A DNA stretch of 64,000 bases from Exobasidium rhododendri (taxonomy: Eukaryota; Basidiomycota; Exobasidiomycetes; Exobasidiales; Exobasidiaceae): NCBI GenBank assembly GCA_026210745.1, contig CP110630.1, positions 5,766,001 to 5,830,000 on the forward strand, given 5' to 3'. The first letter of the stretch is position 1, and every line of letters begins with the position of its first letter. Of this stretch, positions 42,578-54,953 are shown piece by piece. Below the pieces are notes generated by a model. The model was given only the letters and a program-made list of their open reading frames with translations. It was not told the DNA's origin and did no database searches. The position numbers and the translations under genes were made by a program.

Positions 42578-45500
42578 CTATGCTCCTAAGGATGATGATT
42601 CTATCACGGAGCCGTAGCGCTGTCGATACTGTTCGTCCAAATCATCCAAGCGAGCTTCTTCAGCCGGGTCGACAACTTCTTCCTGAGCATACCGATTTGA
42701 AAGGTGTTCATCTTGCGGGGCCACTCTCTCCTTACCCTTTGAAGTAAGTGACGCTGGCAACTCCTCGGCTTTTTCTTCTTCACCGGCCCCCTTCGCTAAT
42801 GATGAAGATTCGCTGTCTGCCATGTGCCTGACTCTGTGGCTTGGCGTCGGTGTAGCACTCGGACTTGGCGTGGCTTCTCGAATAGCTGCCAGGTGAGGGT
42901 AGTGCGTCATGTTGAGAGGATGATTCGATTCCTCATGGTGCGATTTGCGTCCCTCTTGATCGTCGATGATCAGGGGAGGTGGACTTTCCTCCCTTTCTTC
43001 CTCTTCTCCTGTGAATTTGGAAATCTTGGGCGTGCCAGGATTGGAGATGATGCCACCGGTAGCTGTACGAGGGTATAGAGAATACTTTCCAGACGTTGCA
43101 GCAAATGAACGAGTCCTCATGTATCCATCATCATCCATCATCATTGCTTCATTTGCTTCGTCTTCCGCTTCAAGCTCTCCCGGCAGCAAGACAGCTCGAT
43201 CGATAGCGACGGGTAAGCCTCGATGTCTTCCTCGTAGCATCACTGCACAGACGACCAATTTGCCCAAGGTAGAAAACCTTCCAGACAGACTAAAGTCGTC
43301 ATAGGGCGTACCAGTACTCAAACCGACTGTTCCATAGGCAGACGTCAGCTCGAAAAGACAAGAAAAGACGGTGAACCATCCATCACTATCGGGATCTTGA
43401 ATGTTGTGTTTCTCCATGATGCAGACCAGCCACAGGGCAAATCCAAGCCACCAAATATCAAACGCGAGCTGTCTTCGGGCATGAGCAGCCAAGTAAGTCC
43501 CCCAAACTTTTGCACCACCTGTTTCTGGCTCTGCAGCATTCCCTGGCTCTTCTTCGTTGAAGACTCCTAAACTTCTCTCTTCGTAGACGTTGGTGTTGCG
43601 GACAGACATGGCAACGGGGTACGCTGAAATGTACATCATGACAATGTACAAGAATTGAACGGCCGGTGCCAGCGACAACAAACTGATGATCTGAAAGCCA
43701 GCTGCTCGAACTGCAATCGACTGAAAGAGACCATCAAAGATCCTTTGACCGATACCCCAGCCGTCGATGATTGGATTGCCTATGTCCAAGACTTGAAAAG
43801 CGATCCAATCGGTGCAATTCAAGATGACCAGAACACCGAAAAGGAACCACGTCTGACTGGATGGAAACAGGTACACGAAGCATCGACGTGGATGATCCAG
43901 CAAGAATCGAAGTGTTTCATACGTTCTCCCGCTCCTTGGTGTGACAAGTGAGATCAGCCAAATGAATAGTCGGAGGAAGATGGGAAAGGCAGTGTTGCCA
44001 GCCAAGATCAAGAAAGCCATAGGAATGAGCATGAAATACTGAGTTGGGAGCTCTACCATACTGGTGTCGATCAAGGAAAGACCGGTGTTACTGTAGGCAG
44101 AAATGACTTGGAAGAACCACATCCAGGTTGTGTGTGGCCCTGTAGCACCTTGAGCAGCAATGACTTGATGAACCTGAACAGCCGACCTACTAGCTAACCA
44201 CGGTGCGACCAAGACGATGACAAAGAAGTTGCAGAGAAGCCAATAGGCAGGTAAAATCTTGGAAAGCAGATCAATGGCGCGATACTCTACTCCGCCTAGC
44301 TCGTCCCTTTGAGCTTCTGTAAGTTCTTCGAAGCGGGAATTTCGCGTGACGGTAGCATCAAAGGTGAGGTAAGGCGCAGAACGATAGATCCCTTCTCCGG
44401 TTCCTGACTGGAAAGAAGTGAAAGTTGCTGTTCTAGGCATCGTCATGGTTCTTGTGAATTTCTCTTGAAATTTTGGAAATGCCTTTTGAACAGCTTTACC
44501 CGCAAGTTCAAACGGCATGGGAAATCCACCAAAGCCTCTCTCCTTTGCAGTCGTGGGTGTTCTGGTCATTTGATATCCTCCTATGCCTGTAGGTCGACGA
44601 GAGACCCCCGAACGAGAAGTGGCGGTGGTGGGAGTTCGATCGAGTTCGTTGACATTTGTACGGTACTTCAGACCACTGTCGTTTGTACTTCCATTGGAGG
44701 AGTATGCACTGCTTTTGCCCACTCGATCAGCTGCTCTCCGCTCCCTCTCTCTAAAAGGTTCGGAGAATTCAATTGTCTGCGTTCTGGGGAACATGTCAAC
44801 AGCTGCTCGAGAAGAGCTACCGGCTGAGGTAAAAGCTTCTCCTTCTGATCCTCTGCGAATGTGCATGCTGCTCTTTTTCGCTGGTGGATCAGATCCAGAT
44901 CTTGCCCTGAAGCGCAGCGCACTGTCGAATCTTGTCCTCATAGGCTCGCCGGATCTGCCTAGATTCTCCTCACCGCCTTCGTCTTCTTCTTCGTCTTCTT
45001 CTTCGTCTTCTTCTTCAACGGCTCCATCGGATTTCCTCCTAATCGAAGAAGGAGACTGTCGTGGTAGTGCAAATCGAATGTCAGGCGTGCTCTCGCTATT
45101 GTCGTTCTCATCGACCTTCTCTGAAGCATTCTGATTGGAAAGGATGCCACCCGTCAGCTGAGCATCCTCCGTCACACTATTCTCCCTGACAGCCCTCGAA
45201 GGCATTCCAGTCTGGTTGATGAGAACAGCGGGCTCATCCATCCTCCGGATCATGTCCGCTCGCAGGGGTCCCTGATGCTTCTTTCTATGCTGTTGCTTCT
45301 TCTTAGCTAACTTTTCCGCTTTCAACTCTGCTTGCGCTATCTCATCCGATGACATGCTACTCCTGATCGATCCATCACTAGGCGAAGTATTATTCAAGCC
45401 TCCTCCTTCTTTGCCATGCTTTCTATGCCGTTTCATCCCAATCATTCGCTGTAGTTTGATGATCTCTCTCTTCTTCTCCTTTTGATGTGCTTCCTCTACG

Positions 45501-46208
45501 TCCTTCATCCTCTTTCGAGCTTTCGAGCTTCTTTTGATCACATCGTCGAACTTCTTTCGGAAGAAGTGTCGTCGTATGAGAACCATAGTGACAGATACTG
45601 CACTGATATTCCCAATCGTCATCAGGAAGTACATGATCGCCTGCTGCCAGTAGGTTGCTGTACTGACGTTGATTGTGGTAAGTCCAGTGACTGTCATGCA
45701 AGAGACGCAGACAAATAGGCAATCTATGAAGGCGATCTCTGTCGTGTTGGACGCATACATGATGGCGGCAAAGATCAGTGGAGTTAGTGTGAAAAAGATG
45801 ACATGGATTCGCTGTAGGGAAAAGCCACCAGTAAGAGGCGTCAGCATACAATGAGATACATTACGGCATCTTCTTTCTTACGTAGAAATTCGCCTCCCGC
45901 GCAAGAAAAGCCTTTACTTTACTTCCAAAGCTGATCACGGACGAGTTTGGCTTCAAGAAATCGGGTACACTGGGCCTTCGCGATTGTTGCTTGGCCATCT
46001 GTACGATCGATTTGCGCTTCTTGCCAGGTTCAGTCTTGTCTACGTCTTCGGGAGATAACGATCGCTTCTCGTCGGTGCTATTGCTGACTTCTTCAGACTG
46101 ATTTGCGCTTTCGATTCGCTTGACTGACTGCAGACGATCCTTGTCTTGGTAGTCCAGACGAACATCCTCTTCTTTGCCCCTAACCTTTCCTTGCTCAGAC
46201 GAAGCCAT
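42578..46208 (-). CDS. TRK1: Trk-type high-affinity potassium transporter
   Basis: Plasma-membrane K+ uptake protein, 1186 aa, close to yeast Trk1 in length. Exons 46208-45882 and 45811-42578. Exon 1 is cytosolic and basic; the intron sits just before the first membrane hairpin (NFY / RIHVIFFTLTPLIFAA). Four selectivity-filter loops can be read: SCMTVTGLTTINVS, SAYSNTGLSLIDTS, AVRAAGFQIISLL and SAYGTVGLSTGTPYDD. Between the first and second MPM repeats lies a cytosolic loop of about 400 residues rich in basic clusters, Ser and a run of EEDEEEDEE repeats. RTMTMPRTATF and similar Ser/Thr-Pro sites are possible phosphorylation targets. The start at 46208 (MASSEQGKVRGK) is preferred over an ATG six codons upstream. 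Confidence 0.94.
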
Positions 46209-47377
46209 AGTGTAGGTGTGACACAATGGGGGGCGATACTATCTTAGTAGTATCAGACGCTTACTTCCACTTACTCGTTCGACAGCTTAGCGAGCCGCGA
46301 CAAAAAGTCGGAGTCGCCGTTATTGATGAAGTGAAAGAATGCTGGGCAAATTTCGTGAGGAGTACGGTCGAACGAGGACTCACAAGGTCATCTGAAGGGC
46401 AAGTCGCAACGATGCTCGGAGGGGCGAGTGTCGTAAGGCCACAATTCTTAGGGAGTGGCTATTTTAAGCGGCATCTGAAAGTGTAGTGAACACGTGCCTA
46501 TCTAAAGCGGTCCCAGTCGCGTCAGAATTTCGATCAAAGATTGTATAGATAAGTCTTCCCATGAAAGAAGGACAAGCGATGAGATTAATGAAAGCAGTGC
46601 AGTGAGATCGGGGTACAGGCAGATCGGGAATCAAAGACGCAAGGGGGGGCCGGCCACCCCACGTCTAATTGGTGATACGGAAGACAGGGCCAACGGATTA
46701 GACGTGGAGACAGAGTCACGGAGCAGCTGCACGTCTTTGCATTTACAGTGTCCAATACAATGGCAGGCTTTCTCAGATCCGCTGCGTTACTACTAGGCTG
46801 AGGCTTGGGTGAGCGCTGTGATCGCTGCTCAAGTGAATGAGATTTGATGAGAGAAAGACGAAGATACAAGGCAAATTCTCTTCTCATCGTGCTTGCTTGA
46901 CTCCCTTCTGCATTCAGCCCACCTTAGCAACAGGATGCTGGAGTAGCGATCACTCGCTAGTCGCGTGATGGACTGCAGATATACAGACTGTGACTTTAAT
47001 CATCTCTTGCGGATGATTTCTTTGACGCCCCTCATGGCAGATTCTCCTAATTCCGGCAGCTAAGCCTTCCGTTGTCGGTGCAGTGCGGCATCCAATCATG
47101 GCTTAGTCTTTCAGTCATCAGTAGGATCTTTTCAGATTGGGATCAAGATATTGGCGTTTTAGTGAGCCAGTCAATGACCCTCCTTACTCCCAACCGGACT
47201 GGAGAGTGGGATGGGCTGAGATGTACGCACGCAGATTCATTTACGCGTGGATAGGCGCGTCTGAGAAGAAGCAACACTTTTGTAAAAAGGGAAGAAGGGA
47301 AACGCCACTGAAGCAGGGGAGGCTGAGCCTGCTTCCTTTTTTGCCGGAACTATATATCGCGGGCATTCAAAGACACA
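46209..47377. other. Intergenic, divergent promoter (TRK / RAD5)
   Basis: About 1.17 kb. Holds an 11-bp perfect inverted repeat at 46659-46669 and 46697-46707 (27-nt spacer) and a TATATA element near 47348-47355, about 25 bp ahead of the RAD5 ATG. No gene supported. Confidence 0.5.
46659..46707. repeat. Short inverted repeat
   Basis: CCACGTCTAAT at 46659-46669 is the exact reverse complement of ATTAGACGTGG at 46697-46707. It could be a hairpin or a dimeric binding site. Confidence 0.6.
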
Positions 47378-50300
47378 ATGGCGGACGACGAAGACGACGA
47401 CGAGCAGCACGACTTCTTTTCATCGCAGCCTGCATCATCGGCGAAAGATCCTCAGCCAGCGCTGTTCTTCGATGAGGATGAAGATGAGGAACAGGAGGTC
47501 GAGGAGGTGAAAGTGAAAGTAGACGAAAGGAAAGTAGCAAGTCCTACGAACGGAAAGCGAGTCACCAACAGCCAGAGGAGCGAGCCAAGCAAGCGCACCC
47601 GCAGAGACAAGGCTGACGAAAGCAACCAGAGAACTCGACAGGGAAGTGCTCAGTCAGATAGCCCCTCTCTTGGAGAGTGGGAGAAGCGGTTCATCGGCAC
47701 TTTTATTATCCAAGCCTGGTCGCTAAGCAAAGGGTCCAATTACGTTCAGCAAGGAGACAAGGTCCTGATTCAGAGGCAGAAGCCGAAGACAGCGGGTCAG
47801 CAGGCTGCAGCGAAGAATGGAAAGGGAGCAGCCAATGCCGGTAAGAAGCAGACAAAGCTTGTCTTCGGCAATGGTGGTGGTGCTGCTGCTACGACCAAGA
47901 AAGCAAAGGTCAAGGAGGACTACGTAGTTCGATTCAGCAATACAAGAGGTGAGTCAGATCTTTATAGCTTTCGCATGGTGTACGTCATCCCATCTTCCTT
48001 GCCTCCTCTCCACTGTACTAGGTTTCGAAGTAGGTCGCATTACGACCGACATTTCTGCGTGGATGAGTAAATTGATGGATCACGACATTGCATATTTCGA
48101 GGGATATGTTGTCGATTGTCCTTCTACTCTGACTGTTGGCTGCGATTTGTTGTTGGAGATTCGAGCATACTTGCTACATTCTGCGTTTCCAGCTTCCTTG
48201 TCATACGGAACTTCCTTCACAGACGTACAAGATCAGGGGCGGACTTGGAGAGCGGAAACAGCAGAATCAGAAGAAGAAAAGAATCTTCGAGAACGTAAAG
48301 TAAGCCTTGTCAAGCTATTTCGGGCATGCACACTGCGAGCTTCGATGAGCAATAAAATACTTCGAGGGCATCAGAACAGCGAAGATCTGGGTAGTGAGGC
48401 AATGATGGAGCAGTATGGAGTAGAAGGAGACATTCTTGGTGGGACGGCTGCAAGCGCTCAGGCATCGCAGCAGGAGAAGAAGCCCGCTTTTCCATCAGGG
48501 AAAACCTCCTCAGAGGCAATAAAGATAGAGGGTGAAGAGAGTGAGATCACCAGTCGGAGATCAGTGACGCCAGAGGTCGACGACGGAACAGAATTGTCGG
48601 AGAACCAGCTGGAGAACGTGTATAGCAAGGCGCAATTACACGATACATCTTTGCCGGAAATAGAACCATCGGAAGGCTTTGCATTAACACTGCGGCCTTA
48701 TCAAAAGCAAGCGCTGGGTTGGATGATGAGAATGGAAGAGAAAGAGACTGACGAAAAGCGAAAGAAAAACAAATCATCATCACAGGACGGGTCGTCTCGT
48801 GAGCTCAGTCTGCATCCTCTCTGGGAGCAGTACTTGTTTCCAGTAGACGAAGAGAAGATGGACCTTCTTGATTCGGCCACTCCTGCCTTCTACTTCAAGT
48901 GAGTTTCAAGGATCTGCAGTGATCATCGTCTGTCTAACGTGAACTCCTCTCCTTCCCTCATTCCCTTCCTGGCAGCCCTTACACTGGTCACTTGAGCTTG
49001 AAATTTCAACACGCAAGTCGAGGCGCTCGAGGCGGTATTTTGGCAGATGAGATGGGGTTGGGAAAGACGATCCAGATGGCCGCTCTCATTCTAAGTAATC
49101 AACCAAGTCAAGAAGAAGGCAGCTCAGCAGCCGAAGAGGAAGAAGTATACCCCTTTAACGAAAATGGCTTCAATGGAAGTAAGCAGCAACAAATGCGGCA
49201 AATGTCCCTTGCAACTTCTTTTAAAGCATCGGGAAATACAGAGTCTTCTCGAAAGGCAATGTTCAAGTCATTGTCATCCGCTTCAAGAGGCAGAGCAACG
49301 CTGGTAGTGGCGCCAATGTCACTCATTGGCCAGTGGAGAGATGAGATGGAGAGAGCCATTCCATCGATGACCAGTATGCTTTACTATGCCGAACAGAAGG
49401 GAGATCTGCTAGCTCGACTGGAAGGGGGAAGCGTTGACATTGTCATTACGTCGTATGGAACTTTGATCACAGAGTACAAAAAGTACCTCGATGGAGGAGC
49501 AGGAAATTCAAAGTACTTGACGAGCGTTGCACCATTGTATGCAGTTGAGTGGCTGCGAATCATTCTCGACGAAGCACACAACATCAAGAACAAAGAGACC
49601 AAGAATTCAAAGGCTTGCTGTGAACTAGTGGCAAAGCGGAGATGGTGCTTGACGGGAACGCCCATAGTGAACCGACTCACCGACCTCTTTTCCCTCTTGC
49701 GCTTCTTGAAGGTAGAGCCGTGGGGTGACTTTAGCTTCTTCAACTCATTCATCTCGAAGCCATTTGCGAACAAGAATCCTAAAGCATTGGAAGTCGTCCA
49801 AGTGGTCCTCGAGTCGGTGCTCATCAGAAGGGAAAAGAAGACAAAGGATAAAGACGGCCATCCAATCGTCGATCTGCCACCCAAGACGTTGAACATCGTT
49901 CGGCTGAAGTTCAGTCCTTTGGAAAGGCTGATCTATGACAGTGTCTATGATCGAGCTTACATGCAGTACCAGACTTTAGCGGCAGCAGGGACGATTGGGA
50001 AGAACTTCAGCTTCATCTTTTCCGTCTTGATGAGACTCCGACAAGCGGTCTGTCATCCCATGCTGGTACTCAAGGGCGCCAACAAGGCCGTCAAGGGGGA
50101 AGGGGAAGGAGGAGAAGACAGCAACGCACAGCCAGAGGGGGAGGGAGGGGTAAAGGAAGGGGAGAGTGTTTTGGGCGACCATGAAGAACAGGTCAAGAAA
50201 TTGATTGCTGCCTATCAATCTGGCTACAACTCACTCGACGGGGCTAAATCTGCTGATGGCAATCCTGCGTCCAACACTCTCTCAAAGGAAGCATTGGAAG

Positions 50301-51181
50301 AAGTACTGCGAATACAAGAGGAAGAGAATGACGACAAAGAATGCCCTTTTTGCTTTGAGGAAAAGTCTGAAATGTGCTTCTTACCCTGCAAGCATTGGGG
50401 CTGTAAGCAATGCATCATGGAGCATTTGCAGATCTGCGAAGACAAGGGGGAAGAAGCCACCTGTCCAACTTGTCGGACTGGCAACATCAGCATGAGCAAC
50501 GTCGTCAGTGCGATTCGAACAAGACCAAGAAAGAATCGCTTGGCGGAGATTGTGCAAGGAGAGAATGGCGACGAAGAAGACGCAGAGGCAGAGGAACAAC
50601 TCCCATCTTCGCAACACTCTCAACCTGCCGTCTTCTTTCGCAAGAACGACTTTCGTAGTAGCACCAAGCTGGAGGCACTTGTGGAGCATCTGAATCAATT
50701 GCGTTACGATGATCCGCAGTTCAAAGGCGTCATCTTTTCACAATTCACCTCCTTCCTCGACTTGGTGGAAGTGGTCCTCAAGAAGAACCATCACCCGTTC
50801 GTACGACTGGATGGCACGACTGCACAAAAGGATCGAGAAGCCGTCATTCGCGAATTCACCAACTCATCCAAACGAATGCTGTTTCTCATCTCCATGCGTG
50901 CAGGTGGAGTCGGACTGAATCTTGTAGCCGCCAATCACGTCTGGCTACTGGACACTTGGTGGAATTCCGCCACGGAAAACCAATGCATAGATCGAGTTCA
51001 TCGCTTGGGTCAAGTGAGGCCGGTCCATGTCCATCGCTTCCTGATTGATGAATCTATCGAAGATCGCATCTTGGCCATTCAAGCGAGGAAGACGGCGCTG
51101 GTAGGTGCTGCTCTGGCAGGAACGAGGGGTCCAAACGAAAAGTCGGAAGCTTTGCAGAACTTGGAGTTGCTCTTTGCGTAA
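47378..51181 (+). CDS. RAD5: Rad5 DNA helicase / ubiquitin ligase
   Basis: SNF2-family ATPase and RING E3 acting in error-free post-replication repair by PCNA polyubiquitination. Exons 47378-47948, 48022-48898 and 48976-51181, 1217 aa. An acidic N-terminus (ADDEDDDEQHDFF) precedes the HIRAN domain (FIGTFIIQAWSLSKG, then after intron 1 FEVGRITTDISAWMSKLMD). Helicase motifs: LRPYQKQALGWM, Walker A ILADEMGLGKT, DEAH box LDEAHNIKNKET, CLTGTPIVNRL. The RING (CPFCFEEKSEMCFLPCKHWG ... CPTCR) is inserted between the two helicase lobes, as in Rad5/HLTF. Lobe 2: GVIFSQFTSFLDLVE, RLDGTT, MRAGGVGLNL, DRVHRLGQ. Length and order agree with yeast Rad5. TATATA lies about 25 bp upstream of the ATG. Confidence 0.95.
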
Positions 51182-52271
51182 TGGCAGTATCGTCACCACA
51201 GCGGACAGTACCGTCACCACAGCGGACAGTACCGGCGAGGTCCCATGTAACAACATCGAAAGTTCGTGAGGGCACGAGCCTCTTTCAGACCAGGCTCTGT
51301 TTCATACAGTATCTGATAAGGTTGTACCGTTGTTTCTGATGGTGCTGGTCTAGGTCTAGAATTGGCACCACACACACACGCACACACCCTTCTTCTTTAT
51401 GATGGGGCCTTGCTGTCCCGTGGGAACGTTTCGTCTCAAAAAGCAAATCTTGCTCTGTAACGTTTGACGAGCGACACATCTATAGGTCCATGCAGAGATC
51501 CCGATCGCAGGATGTAGCGAACTGCCTCACACCCCGGTACTTTAGAAAGACGTACATGAAAAGAATGGCTTTCCATCTGTGTTGTTGGCCTTGGGGCAGT
51601 TCTCAAGCATCTCTGGTAAAGAGACCGGAAGATCGTTTAGATATATTGCATCTGGAAAGCAGAGGAATTAGACGCATCGCAGAAGCTTGTTTTCGGGATA
51701 CGGGATGCAACGACAGGTCTGACTCGAAGTTTTCTCTCTCTCTCTCCCCGCGCGAAATGTCACGCATGTGAAGGAGCATTCAAAGCCACACAACGGCGAA
51801 AAGGACAATTTTCTCCCTAAAAAGGAAATGAAAAATAAAGAAAAGTTCAAAAAGTAGATTGCCCAGATTTTCCTCCATGTTTGGTAAGAGGTTGTATGAG
51901 ACACGTCATCGTCGTGACTTCTAGACCCCTTTAGGAATATGTTTCAGGACACGAAAGAATTATGCACACGCGTGGTTCCTGGTGGGGATATCGGGAGGAG
52001 AAAAGAGAAGAGGAGTGTCACAAACGCACTACATCCGGCCAACAGAGCATTAAAAAGATGAAATGGACAAAGGGGTACAGACGATAAGGGATCGAGTGAT
52101 AGCAGAGACAAGGGGCGAGAACTGTTGGTGAACATCAGATCCGTAATCTACTAGAGCTGCGAGGATCTGAGATAGAGAGATCTTGGCAGAGAGTATAGCA
52201 CAAGTGTGCAGACCGAACGCTTGATCGTTTCTTGATCAAGGAACACCATCTCTAGAATCGTCACATTCGAT
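51182..52271. other. Intergenic
   Basis: About 1.09 kb between RAD5 and GT2. Starts with a 21-bp tandem duplication (51191-51232); includes (CA)n near 51370 and (TC)n near 51736. No gene seen. Confidence 0.5.
51191..51232. repeat. 21-bp tandem duplication in RAD5 3' flank
   Basis: Two perfect 21-bp copies of CGTCACCACAGCGGACAGTA plus one base, starting 10 bp after the RAD5 stop. Confidence 0.85.
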
Positions 52272-53774
52272 ATGTCGTCTGCCATCTCATCGATACTCGC
52301 CTTCCTTGACCGGATCTCCCTGCTGGTATACGAATGTAAGTAGGAAACATACACTGGCAAGTCGTGCGCTTCTTGCTGACGATATCGCTGTCGATTGTCT
52401 CTCACTACAGGGACACCATGGGCGATGACCTTCTCCTACTGTGCCACTTCGGTTTTTCTATACATGATCATCCCGCCCAGCTTTCACGCCGGTCTCTGGT
52501 ACATGTTTGTCATTCTTCAGACCTTTGTCACTCTGACTGTCGTGACGGAAGGAATCTGCTCCATCACACCCGCCATCAAGTCAAGAAAGGCAAGGAGAGC
52601 GGCAAAAGCACACGGATTCAACTTGGGTGAAAAGGCGCCCAAGATTGACTTGATCTATCCTTGCTACCTTCCCAACGAACAAGACATCATCATGAGACAG
52701 ATGCGCTATGCTCTACGAGAGATCAGCTATCCCCGGGGTCGTCTGACGATCTACTTTGTCTACAATACGCCGTATGATCTTCCTGAGATCGAGGAGGAGA
52801 TGCGAACGTTCGAGATGGCGCACGACAATCTCTGCATCATCAAAGTACCGGGAAGTAAGAGTAAAGCAGACAACGTAAACTACTTTCTCAATCAGGTTCA
52901 AGACTCGGGTGCGGATATCATTACCATCTTCGACGCGGATCATTACCCTGAAGCGGACAACTTGAAATGGGTGGCCACTCGATTCCTTCAAGGCGACGTC
53001 GACATTGTGCAAGGTCGATGCTGCATCTACAACTACAACGACACTTGGCTCACCAAATTGATCTCGGCAGAATTTGACACAATCTACGGCGTATTTCACC
53101 CTGGTAGAGCGTCACTGCATGGCTATGGACTGTTTGGAGGATCAAACGGTCACTGGAATGCCAGTCTACTGCGGACATTACAATTTCAGGGCCATATGCT
53201 GACAGAAGATATCGATTCGACGATTCGAGCGATCACTTCAGGCGCACGAATAGCCTACGACGACAAGGTCATCAGCTATGAAACGGCGCCGACGACTGTG
53301 ATGTCTCTGTTGAAACAGCGGATGAGGTGGACGCAAGGATGGACACAGGTGGCTATTCGACATGCCGGACCTTGTATGCGTCGTGGTGCTTATGGAACCT
53401 ACTGGCGAGGTCGATTCGGACTGTTCTTCCTCCTCATCTTTAGAGAATTCTACTTCTACCTCGTCAGTCAGTTGTCTTTCATGCTTGTCGGATCCATCAT
53501 CATCACGCCTCCTACAAGCTGGGCTTCCGTCTACACTGCCTTGGTCGGATTCAAGATCTCTCTCTGGGCTGTCAGTCTCAACATCATCAGCATCACCGCC
53601 CTCACCACCATCACCGTGCGTCAGAGGAGCACATTCACCAAACCACTGTCGATCCTTGCATTCGGCGCAGTCTCCCCCGTCTACTTCTTCTTGGTTTCCA
53701 TCATTGCGATATTCTGCCATTTCCGTGAAATTGTCACAAAGTACGACAACTGGAATCCAACAAAGAGGGCTTAG
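52272..53774 (+). CDS. Membrane glycosyltransferase family 2 (processive type)
   Basis: Integral-membrane GT2 related to cellulose, hyaluronan and chitin synthases, 475 aa. Exon 1 (52272-52335) encodes MSSAISSILAFLDRISLLVY; exon 2 (52411-53774) supplies the rest; the Trp codon of EWTPWAM is split. Catalytic features: KADNVNYFL, the DAD metal site in TIFDADHYPEADN, GRCCIYN, TEDID, and the product-site QRMRWTQGW. Two membrane spans precede the catalytic domain (FSYCATSVFLYMII, YMFVILQTFVTLT) and about four follow it. The same architecture is seen in the fungal GT2 gene reported to be needed for hyphal extension in wheat pathogens; orthology here is inferred. Product polysaccharide unknown. Confidence 0.9.
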
Positions 53775-54953
53775 GAGGGTGGAACAATGGTTCATGGTTC
53801 ATGTCTCCCCCTTCCTCTGCCTGATTCTTCTCTTCCCTCCATAGCCTATATAGACTAAGACATCATTTTGTAACATACATTGTATTCACAGCCGCATCGT
53901 GTAATCTTTGCAGGCGTCCCGGTATCTGGAAATACTATACAAAATCAATTTCCCATTAAGAGATGATATAGCCGCTCGAAAGGTCAATTTGCAATTCCCA
54001 CGATGCAAATCCTTGTCCCACATGCGGCTCGTCGTTTTAGGTACTGTCTTCGAAATGGAAGAAAGATAAATTTAAGCTTTCCACGGCGCGTGGAGGGGGC
54101 CTGTTCCCTAAACAAGCGTGTGCGTGTGAAATACAACGAGAAGTTTTTCCTGCCCCCTGCTCAATTGGGGCGACACGATGGGGGATATCGACCAAAAATA
54201 GAAAAGAAAAGAAGAAATAAATAATTAAGGGACTCTAGGAGTGTCCCAAAGCCACCACGGTTTGTTTTTGCCTGTCACTTTTGCCTGACCCAGAATTTGG
54301 TCGGTCAATAAGAGGTGACGAAAGTGGCTTAGGTTTGTTGGAGTTAAAAGTACCACTGGTAACGGCGTGGCTGAACATGCCTGGTCATGTTGCTGTTGTG
54401 AGCCGGATCCGTCGCTAAACTTCTACCAATAAGCTGGGAAGTACGAGAGCCCGAAAATGTCGGTTGCGATGACAAAGAAGGAGAACAGAGCGTCGACTGC
54501 TTGCATCACGGGATAGTCAACCTCTCCCCAACTCATGATCCGCCTCTGCCCCACCGGGGTAGACACAACGGCGGCTCAAAGGTTCGAAAAGCAAATCCCG
54601 CTACCATTCTGCTTGGAGAAGGCCTGAAATTTCGCATTGATCGATCACTAAAATGCAAAGAGCACATGCTCAGGCATTCGCAAGCCACAATTCCCCTTTT
54701 ATTACCTTCCTCTTTCGGAACTATAGTACGTCACAAGATATACCTATGGCAGGGAGCGTGTGAATTATGCGTCGTCCTCGACATTCGCTGCATCGTACTT
54801 TAAAGAGACGCCGACGGTTGATAGCGATCTAACATCCCCACCTCCTCTACAATCTAAGACTGGCTTTCTCTTCATATCTCTCCCTCTCCCTCTCTTTCCT
54901 CTTCTCTTCTTTATATCTCTTCTCTCCTGTCTAGTCTTTATACGGACAGCATC
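53775..54953. other. Intergenic
   Basis: About 1.18 kb without a supported gene. A long pyrimidine-rich tract (about 54860-54935) precedes the start of the next gene and probably marks its core promoter or leader. Confidence 0.5.

Noticed and set aside
46226-46486. 86-aa plus-strand open frame next to the TRK start
   Set aside because: No recognisable composition, conserved motif or promoter; lies in the TRK promoter region and is probably chance.
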